Part shown: positions 20,541-29,055 of the stretch, piece after piece
How positions within the stretch are numbered: the first letter of the stretch is position 1
How the letters are laid out: the number at the start of each line of letters is the position of its first letter
DNA from: a bacterium
GTDB taxonomy: Bacteria; Planctomycetota; UBA1135; UBA2386
NCBI GenBank assembly: GCA_024743115.1
Contig: JANSXC010000017.1
Location: forward strand, 1 to 64,000
DNA length: 64,000 bases
Direction: 5' to 3'
Notes under the pieces: generated by a model
What the model was told of the DNA's origin: nothing
What the model saw: only the letters and a program-made list of their open reading frames with translations
Databases searched by the model: none
Translations under genes and position numbers: made by a program

Positions 20541-21350
20541 TCAGCCGAGCGGCAGCGACGTCGCCGCCTCTGCGACCGCCTCGACCGCATCGCGAGCGCC
20601 AAAGCGCACGGCCGCCAGGCCGATCCGATCGATCCGGAAACCCACCCCGGCGGCGTCGAACGCCGGCAGCACGAAGACCTCGCGCCCCGCGAGCTCCACC
20701 CTGGCATGACGATGGATGTGGCCGAAGATCAGCCGCCGGACGCCGGTCGACAACGCCGCGTCGACCGCGGCACGCGTCGGCAGGAATCGACTCTGGTCAC
20801 CCGAGGCGATCACGGTGGCGCTCTTCTTCCGCGCCCGCTCGGCAGCCCGCAGCGCGGCACCGAGCGGCAGGTTGCGCGCGAGCAGCCGAACGGCGCTGCT
20901 GCGCAGCCAGCGCTTGGCCTTCTGGTAGGGCACGTCGTTCTGGCAGAGCTCGTCGCCGTGCAGCAGCAGCGTGTTGACGCCGCCGAGGCGCAGGCGCATG
21001 CCGCCAGGGTGCAGCCGCACGCCGCTCGCGCGTTCGAACTCGGCTCCGAGCAGGAAGTCGCGATTGCCCGGCAGAACGTCGATCCGCACGCCGGCATCGA
21101 CCGCTCGCCGCAAGCTCGCAGCGACGTCGCGCCAGACCCCCACCTCGATCTGACGCGCGGTGACGTAGCTGTCGAACAGGTCACCGAGCACGAACAGCCG
21201 GGCGCGCGCAGCCGCCGCGGCGCCGAGCGCAGACTCGAGCAGTTCGAACGCCCGCCCGCGATCCGCCGGCACATGGAGATCCGAGATCAGGAACGCCGGC
21301 CCGTCGCCCGGTGCGAGGTGCGAAATCGCGGTCCCGAGAACGTGCTGCAT
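20541..21350 (-). CDS. lpxH: UDP-2,3-diacylglucosamine diphosphatase (LpxH-like)
   Basis: A 269-residue calcineurin-like metallophosphoesterase. The five metal-binding blocks are present in order: FLISDLHV (about residue 20), LGDLFDSYV (about 54), LPGNRDFLL (about 92), LLHGDELCQND (about 128) and FGHIHRHA (about 208). The GNRDF and HGDELC forms point to LpxH, which hydrolyses UDP-2,3-diacylglucosamine to lipid X in lipid A synthesis, rather than to general phosphodiesterases. This supports an LPS-containing outer membrane. The start is taken at the ATG at 21350; LpxH proteins are usually near 240 residues, so a slightly later start is possible. It lies 14 bp after the GH42-like gene on the same strand. 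Confidence 0.85.
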   Translation of the reverse strand: MQHVLGTAISHLAPGDGPAFLISDLHVPADRGRAFELLESALGAAAAARARLFVLGDLFDSYVTARQIEVGVWRDVAASLRRAVDAGVRIDVLPGNRDFLLGAEFERASGVRLHPGGMRLRLGGVNTLLLHGDELCQNDVPYQKAKRWLRSSAVRLLARNLPLGAALRAAERARKKSATVIASGDQSRFLPTRAAVDAALSTGVRRLIFGHIHRHARVELAGREVFVLPAFDAAGVGFRIDRIGLAAVRFGARDAVEAVAEAATSLPLG

Positions 21351-21364
21351 CGTGCCGTTCGATC

Positions 21365-23503
21365 TCAGCGGGTCACGAGTTCGAGGAAGATCGCGGAGAA
21401 CGGGTCGAGCCGGAGCTCGAACTCACTGCCCGTCCCGAGATCGCGCCCCCCCAGCTCCCGTACCGTGCGCGGCTTGGCAAACACGACGCGGACGGGCCGC
21501 GGACCATCCTTGGCCATCGCCTGCAACAGCTGCGGATCCGCGAGCGCCGCGAGCCGGATCGCGATCACCTGGCGGCCGTCGCGGAGACGCAGCGGCACGC
21601 GCTCGATCAGGGTCGGCAGCCCCTCACCGCGAACCTCGCAGATCGGGCGACAACGCGCGCGCTGCAGCACGTTGCGAACCCGTCGCCGCAGCTCGCGCGC
21701 GAACCCGACGCGACCGGGCACGAGACGCGTCTGTGAGTACTCGCATACCGGTGCGTTGAGCAACACGGCGTGGCCACGGCCCGGCCGGTGCTCTGCGAAC
21801 GCGTCGCCGTCGCGGTGGCGTTCGCCGAGTCGGGCGCGCAGTTCGTGCTCGGCCCGCGGCAGCCCGTCGCGCGCTGGCGCGCCGAGCAGGCGGCCTTCGC
21901 GAACGCGCAGGTCCTCCCAGCGCACGCTGCGCTGCGTCACACCGAACAGCTCGTCGAGCGCGGCGCGATCGCGGCGCAGGAGCCGTTCGTCGTAGAGCGC
22001 CGGCGAGTGATCGGCGAGCACGGTGCCGCCGATGCGCGCGTAGCTCACGATCGCCTGCACGGACCGATCCGACAACGCGATCGTCGCGGGCAGCACGACG
22101 CAGCGCGGTCGCTCGGCCGGCAACCGGCGCGCGAGATCCTGCGCAGCCACGAACCGCGGCTGGAAGCCAAGATCCCGGAGCAGCGCCAACCAGCTCGTGC
22201 GCGCCGCCTGGCTGGTGCTGTGCGTGCGCTCGTAGGAGCCGAGCCGCCGCGGCCAGGTCATGCCGTCCTTGGCCGAGTCCAGCATCCACCAGGCCCGCAC
22301 GGACGCCTGAGACTCGACGAGCCACACCGGACCGTGCTCGATCCTGGCGCCAGCGCAGGCATCGAGCACGGGCCCCAGCACTCCAGTTCCGCGCCGGACC
22401 GCGCGGCCGAACGCGGTCGGCTCTGCGGCCGCCAGCGGTTCTTTGATCACCGTGCGGTCGTTCCAGACGACCATTCCGGCCACGCCGTGCGCGGCCATAT
22501 CCGCGAGCTGAGCGCGCACGAGCCGCCGCAGTGGCACGCTCGCCGCGGGCGTCTCGGGCTTGGGCGCGAACAGGGTGGTGTAACGGTGCGCTCCGGCCGG
22601 CAGCAGGCTCTGCGCGAGTTCGACGGCCCCGCCGATCGCGTATGGCTCCGCGAGCGTCAGGCCGGGCAGCATCCGCGCCGGATCACTGGCACCGAACGCG
22701 GCGGGCGCCGAGATCCCCGTGAGGCCGACCGGCACTCCGGGCACCGCGGCCTGGACCGCACGCTGTAACTCGTGAACGGCTCCGGCGAACTGCGCGTCGA
22801 CGAAGTCCAGACGGGCCGCGAAGGGTCGCAGATCGGCCGGTAACGAGGTATCGCCGAGTTCGCGCCGGCGCACCTGGTCCGTGGACAGCGGCACCGCGTC
22901 CGCAAACGTTCCGAACGTGGTGCCGAACGCCTCGTTGAGCCGATCGACCGTGCGATAGCGCCGCTGCACGAACTTGCGGAAATCAGCGAGGCAATGCTCG
23001 CACCAGCAGGTGTCGAGCGGCGCATCGTGACGCGTCGCCGACGCCTCGTCCGCGAGCGCTACGAAGCGCAGCCCCGGACCTGCGACGCGCTTCGCCTCCG
23101 CAGCCGCCTGCTCGGCCAATCGCGCGATCAATCCGGGCGTCGCGACGCAGCCGGGTCGAATCAGCGCCCGCGGATCACGGTCCTTCTCGTAAGCCTGTCG
23201 GAGCGGCACGAACTGGGCATCGCGCAGTTCGAGCACCCCCTTACCGATGGGCTGGTCGAGGTAGTAGCCGAGTCCCGCCGCGACGGCCGGGGCCGGGTCG
23301 ACCCCGCGCCCGACCTGCACGGCCGTGAACCCGAGCTTCGCCGCCGGTGCGGCGACCTCCGCAAGCGCACCGGTCCAGAGAATCCGCTCGAACCGCTGCG
23401 GCGGCTGGGGCTGCGGCGATGCCCCTCGGGGCGTCGCCTGGGCTGACCCTACTCCGACCAGGAGAACGGCCAGGAACGCAGCAGCGAAGGGGCGGCGGTT
23501 CAT
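21365..23503 (-). CDS. Secreted GH42-like (beta-galactosidase-type) protein
   Basis: A 712-residue protein from the ATG at 23503, which gives a signal peptide (MNRRPFAAAFLAVLLVGVG then SAQA). The catalytic-type barrel shows features of glycoside hydrolase family 42: a LADEASATRHDAPLDTCWC segment with a following CEHC, then FVQRRYRTVDRLNEAFGTTF, where GH42 enzymes place the acid Glu and a metal-binding Cys cluster nearby. A later GGTVLADHSPALYDE segment resembles the GH42 trimerisation/type-1 glutamine amidotransferase-like domain. The C-terminal region is beta-rich. I could not confirm both catalytic glutamates by eye, so activity is uncertain. The exported location suggests polysaccharide degradation. 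Confidence 0.7.
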   Translation of the reverse strand: MNRRPFAAAFLAVLLVGVGSAQATPRGASPQPQPPQRFERILWTGALAEVAAPAAKLGFTAVQVGRGVDPAPAVAAGLGYYLDQPIGKGVLELRDAQFVPLRQAYEKDRDPRALIRPGCVATPGLIARLAEQAAAEAKRVAGPGLRFVALADEASATRHDAPLDTCWCEHCLADFRKFVQRRYRTVDRLNEAFGTTFGTFADAVPLSTDQVRRRELGDTSLPADLRPFAARLDFVDAQFAGAVHELQRAVQAAVPGVPVGLTGISAPAAFGASDPARMLPGLTLAEPYAIGGAVELAQSLLPAGAHRYTTLFAPKPETPAASVPLRRLVRAQLADMAAHGVAGMVVWNDRTVIKEPLAAAEPTAFGRAVRRGTGVLGPVLDACAGARIEHGPVWLVESQASVRAWWMLDSAKDGMTWPRRLGSYERTHSTSQAARTSWLALLRDLGFQPRFVAAQDLARRLPAERPRCVVLPATIALSDRSVQAIVSYARIGGTVLADHSPALYDERLLRRDRAALDELFGVTQRSVRWEDLRVREGRLLGAPARDGLPRAEHELRARLGERHRDGDAFAEHRPGRGHAVLLNAPVCEYSQTRLVPGRVGFARELRRRVRNVLQRARCRPICEVRGEGLPTLIERVPLRLRDGRQVIAIRLAALADPQLLQAMAKDGPRPVRVVFAKPRTVRELGGRDLGTGSEFELRLDPFSAIFLELVTR

Positions 23504-23624
23504 GGCGGGATTGCAGTGCATCGACGCGACGCTTGCAACCGCCCCCCGGAAGCAACGGCCGGCACCACGGCCGAAACGGGCTCGATGCCCTCTCGTTCAA
23601 TGCCGTTCTTAGTCGACGCCGTTC

Positions 23625-24995
23625 TTATTCGATACCGTAGTCGCGGAGCTTCTCCCACAGCACCTTGCGGGAGATGCCGAGCACGGAGGCCGCCTTGGTG
23701 CGGTGCCCGCCGACGCCGCGGAGCACGACCTCGAGATGCTTGCGCTCGACTTCGACGAGCACTTCGCGCAGCGTCTTGAGCGTCGTCGGCGGCTCGAGCG
23801 CCGCCCGGCGCGACTTGTCGACCGGCAGCAGATGCTCCTTCTTGAGCACGGTCGCGCCGCCCGACATCGCGATCGCCTGGGCGACGCGGTTCTCGAGTTC
23901 ACGCACGTTGCCGGGCCAGCTGTAGCTGCACATCGCCTCGAGCACGTCGGTCTTGACGGTGTAGGACCGACCGCCGCCGAGCTTGTCGACGAGGTGCCGC
24001 ACGAGCAGCGGCAGGTCGCCGTCGCGCTCGGCGAGCGGCGGCAGAACGACCGGCACGACGTTGAGCCGATAGAACAGGTCCTCACGGAACTTGCCCGCAC
24101 GCACGTGCTCGAGCAGCGGCACCTTCGTCGCCGCGATCACGCGGATATCGACCTCGATCAGCGCCTCGCCGCCAACGCGCTCGAACTCCCGTTCCTGCAG
24201 CACGCGCAGCAGCTTCACCTGCACCGACATCGGCATGTCGTCGATGTCGTCGAGCAGGATGGTGCCACCGTCCGCGATCTCGAACCGCCCGCGCCGCTGG
24301 CGCTGCGCATCGGTGAACGCGCCCTTCTCGTGACCGAACAGCTCGGTCTCGAGCAGCGTGTCGGGCAGTGCGCCGCACGACAGCGCGACGAACGGCTTGT
24401 CGGCCCGCGGACTGAGCTGATGCAGAGCGCGCGCGATCCGCTCCTTGCCCGTGCCGCTCTGGCCCTCGATGAGCACCGACGCATCAGTCGGCGCCACCGT
24501 GCGCACGGTCTTGACGACCTGCTGCATCGCCGGGCTCTGACCGACCACGCCGGGCAGCCCCTGACCGTGCTTGCTGTCGAGCTGGTCGCGCAGCTGCTGG
24601 TTCTCGCTGAGCAGCGCGCGGAAGCGCTGGATGCGCTGCAGCCGCTCGATCACCTGCTCGTTGAGGAACGGTTTCTGGATGTAGTCGTCGGCGCCGTTCT
24701 GCATCGCTTCGACCGCGTGATCGATCGTCGCGTAGGCGGTCATCATCACGACCTCGGTGTCGGGCCGCGCCCGCTTGGCGGCGAGGAGCACGTCCATGCC
24801 GCCAGCACCGGGCAACCGCACATCCGTGATCACGACGTCGAAGCTCTGCTTCTCGAGCCGCGCGATCGCGCCGTCCCCCGTTGCAATGTGCTCGACGTCG
24901 AAACCCTCGGCCTCGAGCGCATCCTTCAGCGTAATCGCGATCGTCTCCTCGTCCTCGACGAGCAGGATCCGCATCGGGCCAGCAGGCGCCGTCAC
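23625..24995 (-). CDS. NtrC-family response regulator with altered AAA+ motifs
   Basis: A 456-residue three-domain regulator. The receiver domain (residues 9-125) has acceptor D58 in VVITDVRLPG and Lys108 in QKPF. The AAA+ domain (about 150-385) has a Walker A GQSGTGKE (178-185), a sigma-54 contact loop GAFTDA (225-230) instead of GAFTGA, a Walker B DDI (249-251) where DEI is usual, and AATK (288-291) where sensor I normally has Asn. FREDLFYRLNV and WPGNVRELEN are normal. A FIS-type helix-turn-helix ends the protein (TKAASVLGISRKVLWEKL). It overlaps the upstream GGDEF-like gene by 4 nt. No histidine kinase is adjacent. The changed residues raise doubt about full sigma-54 activation. Confidence 0.9.
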   Translation of the reverse strand: MTAPAGPMRILLVEDEETIAITLKDALEAEGFDVEHIATGDGAIARLEKQSFDVVITDVRLPGAGGMDVLLAAKRARPDTEVVMMTAYATIDHAVEAMQNGADDYIQKPFLNEQVIERLQRIQRFRALLSENQQLRDQLDSKHGQGLPGVVGQSPAMQQVVKTVRTVAPTDASVLIEGQSGTGKERIARALHQLSPRADKPFVALSCGALPDTLLETELFGHEKGAFTDAQRQRRGRFEIADGGTILLDDIDDMPMSVQVKLLRVLQEREFERVGGEALIEVDIRVIAATKVPLLEHVRAGKFREDLFYRLNVVPVVLPPLAERDGDLPLLVRHLVDKLGGGRSYTVKTDVLEAMCSYSWPGNVRELENRVAQAIAMSGGATVLKKEHLLPVDKSRRAALEPPTTLKTLREVLVEVERKHLEVVLRGVGGHRTKAASVLGISRKVLWEKLRDYGIE

Positions 24996-25726
24996 CGCTC
25001 GTCCTCGGGCCGGTCCGACGCGCGCCGCGCGGGCGGCTCCGGGCCCTCGCCGGCCTCGCCGGTCTCGCCGGTCTCGCCGGCGTCACCAGGCGCGGCCCCG
25101 GCCTCGCCGAGGTCACGCCGGGCACTGCGGTCCCCGGCCAGCTCTTCGCGCAGCTGCGTCTCGCCGAACGACACGACCTGGTCGCCACCCCGCCGACCGG
25201 CGTAGTCCACCGCGGCCTCGGCCTGCGAAACGAGGGTGTCGAAGAACAGCGTCTCGCCAGCCACGCTCGCGGCGACCCCGATGCTGATCGTCAACGCGAG
25301 TTCGCGGCCGTCGACTGCGATCTCGAGCTCCGTGAAGCGCTGCCGCAGCCGTTCGGCAACGATGCGGGTCTGGCTGACGTCCGTGTGCGGCAGCACGAGC
25401 AGGTAGCGCTCGTCGCTCGTCGCCCCGAGCAGGTCGGGGCCGCGGGTGCGGTCCCGCACCATCTCGGCGATCGCGCCGCGGACGGCCTGGCGCAGGCCAG
25501 CGCCGTAGAGATCGACGAGTTGGGCCAGGCGATCGACCTGGAGCAGCAGGCAGCCGAGCGGGATGCTGTGCCGGCGCGAACGAGCAAACTCGTTCTTCAT
25601 GAGCTGCATGATCTGCGCCTGCGAGAACAGCGCGCCGCTCACGAAAGCGTCGGCGCCGGTCGCGCCGCCGCCAGCCCCACCACGCGTCCCTCCAGGACGG
25701 CCCTTGCGAAAACCGGGTTGCGTCAT
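24992..25726 (-). CDS. GGDEF-like domain protein with degenerate active site
   Basis: A 244-residue protein with a GGDEF (diguanylate cyclase-type) fold from about residue 38 to 195: MKNEFARSRRHSIPLGCLLLQVDRL at the N-terminal side (quoted in parts), then LTISIGVAA and AVDYAGRRGGDQVVSF at the end of the fold. At the signature position the sequence is TSDER (103-107) instead of GGDEF, so both GTP-contacting glycines are lost and c-di-GMP synthesis is unlikely. No EAL domain is present. The first 30 residues are Gly-rich, and the tail holds four 9-bp repeats (25046-25081). The stop overlaps the NtrC-type gene by 4 nt, so the two are translationally coupled; a role as a signalling partner is inferred. 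Confidence 0.8.
   Translation of the reverse strand: MTQPGFRKGRPGGTRGGAGGGATGADAFVSGALFSQAQIMQLMKNEFARSRRHSIPLGCLLLQVDRLAQLVDLYGAGLRQAVRGAIAEMVRDRTRGPDLLGATSDERYLLVLPHTDVSQTRIVAERLRQRFTELEIAVDGRELALTISIGVAASVAGETLFFDTLVSQAEAAVDYAGRRGGDQVVSFGETQLREELAGDRSARRDLGEAGAAPGDAGETGETGEAGEGPEPPARRASDRPEDER
25046..25081. repeat. 9-bp tandem repeat, four copies
   Basis: The unit CTCGCCGGT/C is repeated four times within the GGDEF-like gene, encoding Gly-Glu-Thr/Ala tripeptides in its disordered tail. Confidence 0.85.
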
Positions 25727-25825
25727 TCTGCCTTGGGTTGCGGGCCCGCCAAACCGAGACCCCGCTTGCTGTTGCCTCTATCCCGGGTGCCCTCGCAGGA
25801 TGCAATGGGCCGGGAAGCAACGGCG

Positions 25826-25865
25826 AAAAAAAAGCGGGCCTCAGCCGGTCAGAACTGAGGCCCGC
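25826..25865 (-). terminator. Rho-independent terminator (minus strand)
   Basis: An 11-bp perfect stem, GCGGGCCTCAG (25834-25844) and CTGAGGCCCGC (25855-25865), with a 10-nt loop. On the minus strand it is followed by an uninterrupted run of eight T (25826-25833). It is the clearest intrinsic terminator in the window. It terminates transcription arriving from the right, although no protein gene ends just upstream of it; the nearest, at 26349, stops about 480 bp away. Confidence 0.88.
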
Positions 25866-25962
25866 GAATGCGGATCAGGCTACGCAATGGAGAGGGCGGT
25901 TAGGGAGGGGGGATACTGGTCTCCACCACACAGCCACGACCCGACTGGTGTCTGCTAGATCA

Positions 25963-26220
25963 AGGATGGCGAACCATCCTCGACGCCGGCCCAATGGTCA
26001 GTCGAGCCAGCTGGTCTTTCAGAGAGCGTTTCGCTGCCAGTGGAAGAAGACTTCCACTGCCGGTCCGATCCGTCCTCGGCTAGGCGTTCCGAGGTCCTTC
26101 ACGAGCCAGGAACTCCATGATGCCATCACTCCACCGGATTTCAACACGCACCTCCCGGGTTTTCGCCGGTAATCCACCGAACAATCCACAGGCATAACAC
26201 GATGTGACACCATCTCTTGA
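25963..26220 (-). ncRNA. Candidate structured non-coding RNA
   Basis: Minus-strand transcript predicted from structure only. It would contain CAGTGGAAG-TCTT-CTTCCACTG (26038-26059), AGGATGG-TTCG-CCATCCT with a UUCG loop (25963-25980), and CCTCGG/CCGAGG pairing (26072-26094), ending at the terminator at 25826-25865. A poor promoter match (TGTCAA, 17 bp, TGTTAT) lies near 26190-26220. No known RNA family was recognised, and the 5' end is a guess. A 23-codon ORF at 26080-26151 is also within it. Confidence 0.3.
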
Positions 26221-26348
26221 CAGCATTCCACATTCGCTAGCGCCCATGGCATCGACGGGTCACAGCAGTTGTGCCCAACCGTCACGAGGGTGTGTGGAGG
26301 AACCGACCCGGGGCAACCGAAAAAGAATCTCGAGACCCGCGTCGGGCG

Positions 26349-26843
26349 TCAGCGCTTGAGGCTGGGAACGACCGAGTAGAGCCAGTCGAGCGCGCCGTAG
26401 ACGTCGAACCCGGCCGTGTGCTTGAGCGCCAGCAGCGCCAGAACGACCACGAGCGCCCAGATGGTCAGGAAGATCGTCTGCGCGCAGATCTTGGCCACGA
26501 AGCCCTTCGTACGATGGCCGATCGGTGGCCGCGGCGTCTCACGGCCCCCGCGCCAGACCCAGTCGCGCTGGGCGCTGAGCCCTTGCTGAACCAGACGCTG
26601 CGATTCGACCTCCTCGGCCAGGATCCGCTTCGTCACCTCCTGCCAGGGGTAGTCGCCGACGTTCTCACGCAGCAGCTTCTGCAGCTGCGACATCGTCGGG
26701 CGCGGGACCGCGCCGGCCATGAGCCGCAGCGAGACCTCCTTGACGGCCTCGACCAGCTGGTCCGGATCGTCGAGGTTCGGGGCACCCGCGGCACCCGTCG
26801 CGGCCGGATCAGAGCCGGCCCCACCCTTGGTCGAATCGCCCAT
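26349..26843 (-). CDS. Tail-anchored membrane protein of unknown function
   Basis: A 164-residue protein with a Gly/Ala/Asp-rich flexible N terminus, a helical middle (LVEAVKEVSLRLMAG, TMSQLQKLLRENVGDYPWQ) and one strong transmembrane helix near residues 122-142 (IFLTIWALVVVLALLALKH), followed by a 20-residue tail. There is no N-terminal signal peptide, so it should be anchored by its C-terminal helix with the bulk in the cytoplasm. No family is recognised. It lies 136 bp downstream of the bL28 gene on the same strand. Confidence 0.65.
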   Translation of the reverse strand: MGDSTKGGAGSDPAATGAAGAPNLDDPDQLVEAVKEVSLRLMAGAVPRPTMSQLQKLLRENVGDYPWQEVTKRILAEEVESQRLVQQGLSAQRDWVWRGGRETPRPPIGHRTKGFVAKICAQTIFLTIWALVVVLALLALKHTAGFDVYGALDWLYSVVPSLKR

Positions 26844-26979
26844 GAATCGCGCTCAACGGCGCATACTGCGCCTTATTCCCGGGGCGAGGCAATCCTGCGC
26901 GGACCGCCGATCCCCATCTGGCCAAAACCGGCAAGAACCGGCCCGGACACTACTGCGCCCGAACCCGATGGGTCGGACC

Positions 26980-27291
26980 CTACTGCTTCTGGGCCTTCGT
27001 GAAAGCGCGGTTGCGCCCCCGAACGGCCTTCACGAGCGGGAAAGTGACGGTCTTGTCGCCGACCTTCAGCGTGATGATGCCGCGCTTGATGACCTTGGTG
27101 GACACCTTGAGGCGCAGGACCTTGCCCTCGGGCGTCAGGACGCGGATCGGCTGAATGTTCGGCTTGAACGTCCGCTTGGAGCGACCGGTGACGCGGCGAC
27201 CGACGCCGCCGTCCTTCTTGGCCAGACCGCGGCGCTTGACCTGGTTTCCAACACGCGTGCGGCGACCGGTGACGGCACAGACTCTGGACAT
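26980..27291 (-). CDS. rpmB: Ribosomal protein bL28
   Basis: A 103-residue protein starting MSRVCAVTGRRTRVGNQV, which is the characteristic bL28 N terminus, followed by RSKRTFKPNIQPIRVLTPEG and LRLKVSTKVIKRGI, the central beta region. It is somewhat longer than the 78-residue E. coli protein, with a basic C-terminal extension (GRNRAFTKAQKQ), as in several other phyla. It is part of the large ribosomal subunit. The N-terminal zinc-site CXXC of some L28 proteins is absent. It stands alone rather than beside rpmG, and a 140-bp gap separates it from the gene upstream. Confidence 0.95.
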   Translation of the reverse strand: MSRVCAVTGRRTRVGNQVKRRGLAKKDGGVGRRVTGRSKRTFKPNIQPIRVLTPEGKVLRLKVSTKVIKRGIITLKVGDKTVTFPLVKAVRGRNRAFTKAQKQ

Positions 27292-27419
27292 GATTTCGGC
27301 GGGTTCGGGGTGCGGTAAGGGGGCGAAGAAGATAGCAAGCGGCCAGGACCGGGCAAGCGCCGAACCGGCTTTTTGCGCCCCGGCCCCCCGCCCCGGCCCC
27401 GGCGGCCATTCTCGGGGGC

Positions 27420-27446
27420 GGCAACGGGGCTTCAGCGCCCCTTGCC
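27420..27446. terminator. Hairpin overlapping a stop codon
   Basis: On the minus strand GGCAAGGGGC pairs with GCCCCGTTGCC (one bulged base) around a 6-nt loop containing the TGA stop of the gene at 27432. There is no T-tract. Likely a termination or 3'-end-stabilising element for that gene. Confidence 0.45.
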
Positions 27447-29015
27447 ACCCTCCCGCTTGCCGCCGCGTTGCCCGGCTCCGCCGGACGAACCGTTGCCCTG
27501 GCTGTTGCCCTGGCCATCAGCGAGCACGGCCTGGTAGCGCTTGAGCCGCTCCACGTATTCCGCGTTGCCCGCGGCTCCCTTGTCGAGTGCGGTCTGCTGC
27601 AGCTTGACGGCGTCCGCAACCCGCCCACCGAGGAACATCGCCAGCGCCGCGGTGTCGAATTCGAAGCTGTCGAGCTGATCGCGGCGCTCCAGCATTTTCT
27701 CTGCCAGCGCGAGCGCGAAGCGGTCGTGGCGCCCCATCGTCGGCAGCTCGGTCATCAGGTACCAGCACGCGTTGTTGAGCGACATGCCGGCGCCGACCTT
27801 GCGGCAGTAGGCCGCCAGCACCTCGGCCGCAGCGGCGTGGTCCTCGGCGCAGTACTTCGCAACCGTGTACTTGAGTGCCGCCATCTGGTTGTCGCGCACG
27901 ACGTAGCGCCGCATCTTCTCGAGTGCCTGCTCGCAGAGATCGCGGTGCACCTGCGGCGTCTCGGCCTGCGTCAGGATCTCGCAGAACGTCACGATGTGAT
28001 CCGGATCGTCCATGACGAGCTTGCGCACCTGCATCGCCTGGCGCCCGACCTGCCGGTCCATGCCGGCAAGCACCAGCGCGCGCAGGTAGGCCAGCTGCAC
28101 GACCGGATCGTTCGACGCGACGGCGGTCGACGGCACGAGCGCCGCCGCGAGCTGCGTCGCGAGCTTGCGATTGCGCGGCTCCCCGCGCAGCGCCAGATCG
28201 GCGAACAGCGCGAGCGGCCGCGGCGCGTTGCCGAGCCGATCGACGGCCGACAGCCGCCACGCCGCCGCGGCCTCCTTGTCGTGCAGCTTGATCGAGGTCG
28301 CGAGGTAGGCCAGCCCCAGGACGAAGCCGTCGCGCGGCGAATGCTTGAGGATCGGGTCGAGTTGCCGCCGCGCGTTGGCGCCGACGATGCTGTCGAAATC
28401 GCTGGCGACGCTCTGCAGCTGGCTGCGGAACCGGACTTCGCTCGCGATCGCCGGATCGCCTGTGAGCGCGCGCTCGATGGCGTCCCAGACGCCGCGGCCG
28501 AACTGGCCACGGAACGTCAGCCGACCGCTGCCGTCGTGAACGAGCACGTTCTGGCTCCCGGGATCGCCAGCGGTCCAGCCCCGCGTCGTCCTCGCATCGG
28601 GATCCTCGACGACCCGCAGCGGGCCGCGGAACTTCGGCAGTTCGGCATCCGGCTCGACGACCGCGACGAAGTCGACGTCGCGATCGGCAAACACGGTCGC
28701 CAACTCCGCCAGGTACTCGATGTCGCCCGCGAGGCGCGGGGTGCGCTTGGACGCGTAACACGCGTAGACCTTGATCCGCCCGCCCTTGTGCGCCACCGGG
28801 TCACCGACCCGCCACTTACCGAACCTCGGCGCCGCCATTTCGGCCCCGAGATCGGCGATCCCCTTGCCCTGGATCGCGACTCCGATCTCGACCACCTCGG
28901 GCTCCTCGACGAGTTCGACCTCGACCTGGGCCGGCAGCAGGGCGGCACCGCTGGCAGCGAGAACGAGCGCGCCGAAGCGCCGGAACGAGATCAGCGGGGC
29001 TGTGGGGTCGACCAT
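27432..29015 (-). CDS. Secreted protein with thioredoxin-like and helical repeat domains
   Basis: A 527-residue protein with a signal peptide (FGALVLAASGAALLPAQ). Residues about 60-190 resemble a TlpA/thioredoxin-like fold (GKWRVGDPVAHKGGRIKVYA, then VLVHDGSGRLTFRGQFG), but the position of the redox CXXC is CYASKR, with only one Cys, so disulphide exchange is unlikely. The remaining part is an alpha-solenoid of TPR type (NNACWYLMTELPTMGRHDRFALALAEKML, quoted in parts). The last 25 residues are Gly/Ser/Arg/Lys-rich and disordered. Similar Trx-solenoid proteins are frequent among planctomycete exported proteins. A periplasmic binding role is inferred. The stop codon lies in the loop of a GC hairpin. 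Confidence 0.72.
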   Translation of the reverse strand: MVDPTAPLISFRRFGALVLAASGAALLPAQVEVELVEEPEVVEIGVAIQGKGIADLGAEMAAPRFGKWRVGDPVAHKGGRIKVYACYASKRTPRLAGDIEYLAELATVFADRDVDFVAVVEPDAELPKFRGPLRVVEDPDARTTRGWTAGDPGSQNVLVHDGSGRLTFRGQFGRGVWDAIERALTGDPAIASEVRFRSQLQSVASDFDSIVGANARRQLDPILKHSPRDGFVLGLAYLATSIKLHDKEAAAAWRLSAVDRLGNAPRPLALFADLALRGEPRNRKLATQLAAALVPSTAVASNDPVVQLAYLRALVLAGMDRQVGRQAMQVRKLVMDDPDHIVTFCEILTQAETPQVHRDLCEQALEKMRRYVVRDNQMAALKYTVAKYCAEDHAAAAEVLAAYCRKVGAGMSLNNACWYLMTELPTMGRHDRFALALAEKMLERRDQLDSFEFDTAALAMFLGGRVADAVKLQQTALDKGAAGNAEYVERLKRYQAVLADGQGNSQGNGSSGGAGQRGGKREGGKGR

Positions 29016-29055
29016 GGCAACGGCCCGATCCTACCGGAAGCGTGGCTACCGCACA

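Larger units (their letters stand above)
25727..26348. other. 622-bp region without a convincing gene, rich in hairpins
   Basis: Several ORFs of 80-145 codons cross this region but none has coding-type composition or a domain, and the GC content is lower than around it. On the minus strand it carries, in order, hairpins at 26072-26094, 26038-26059 and 25963-25980, then a T-tract terminator at 25826-25865. This is the layout of a structured non-coding RNA, but I could not match it to RNase P, tmRNA, 6S or SRP RNA motifs. Confidence 0.45.

Noticed and set aside
26019..26285. 88-codon minus-strand ORF in the hairpin-rich region
   Set aside because: Cys/Trp-rich, unlike the proteins around it, low GC3, and it crosses two perfect hairpins.
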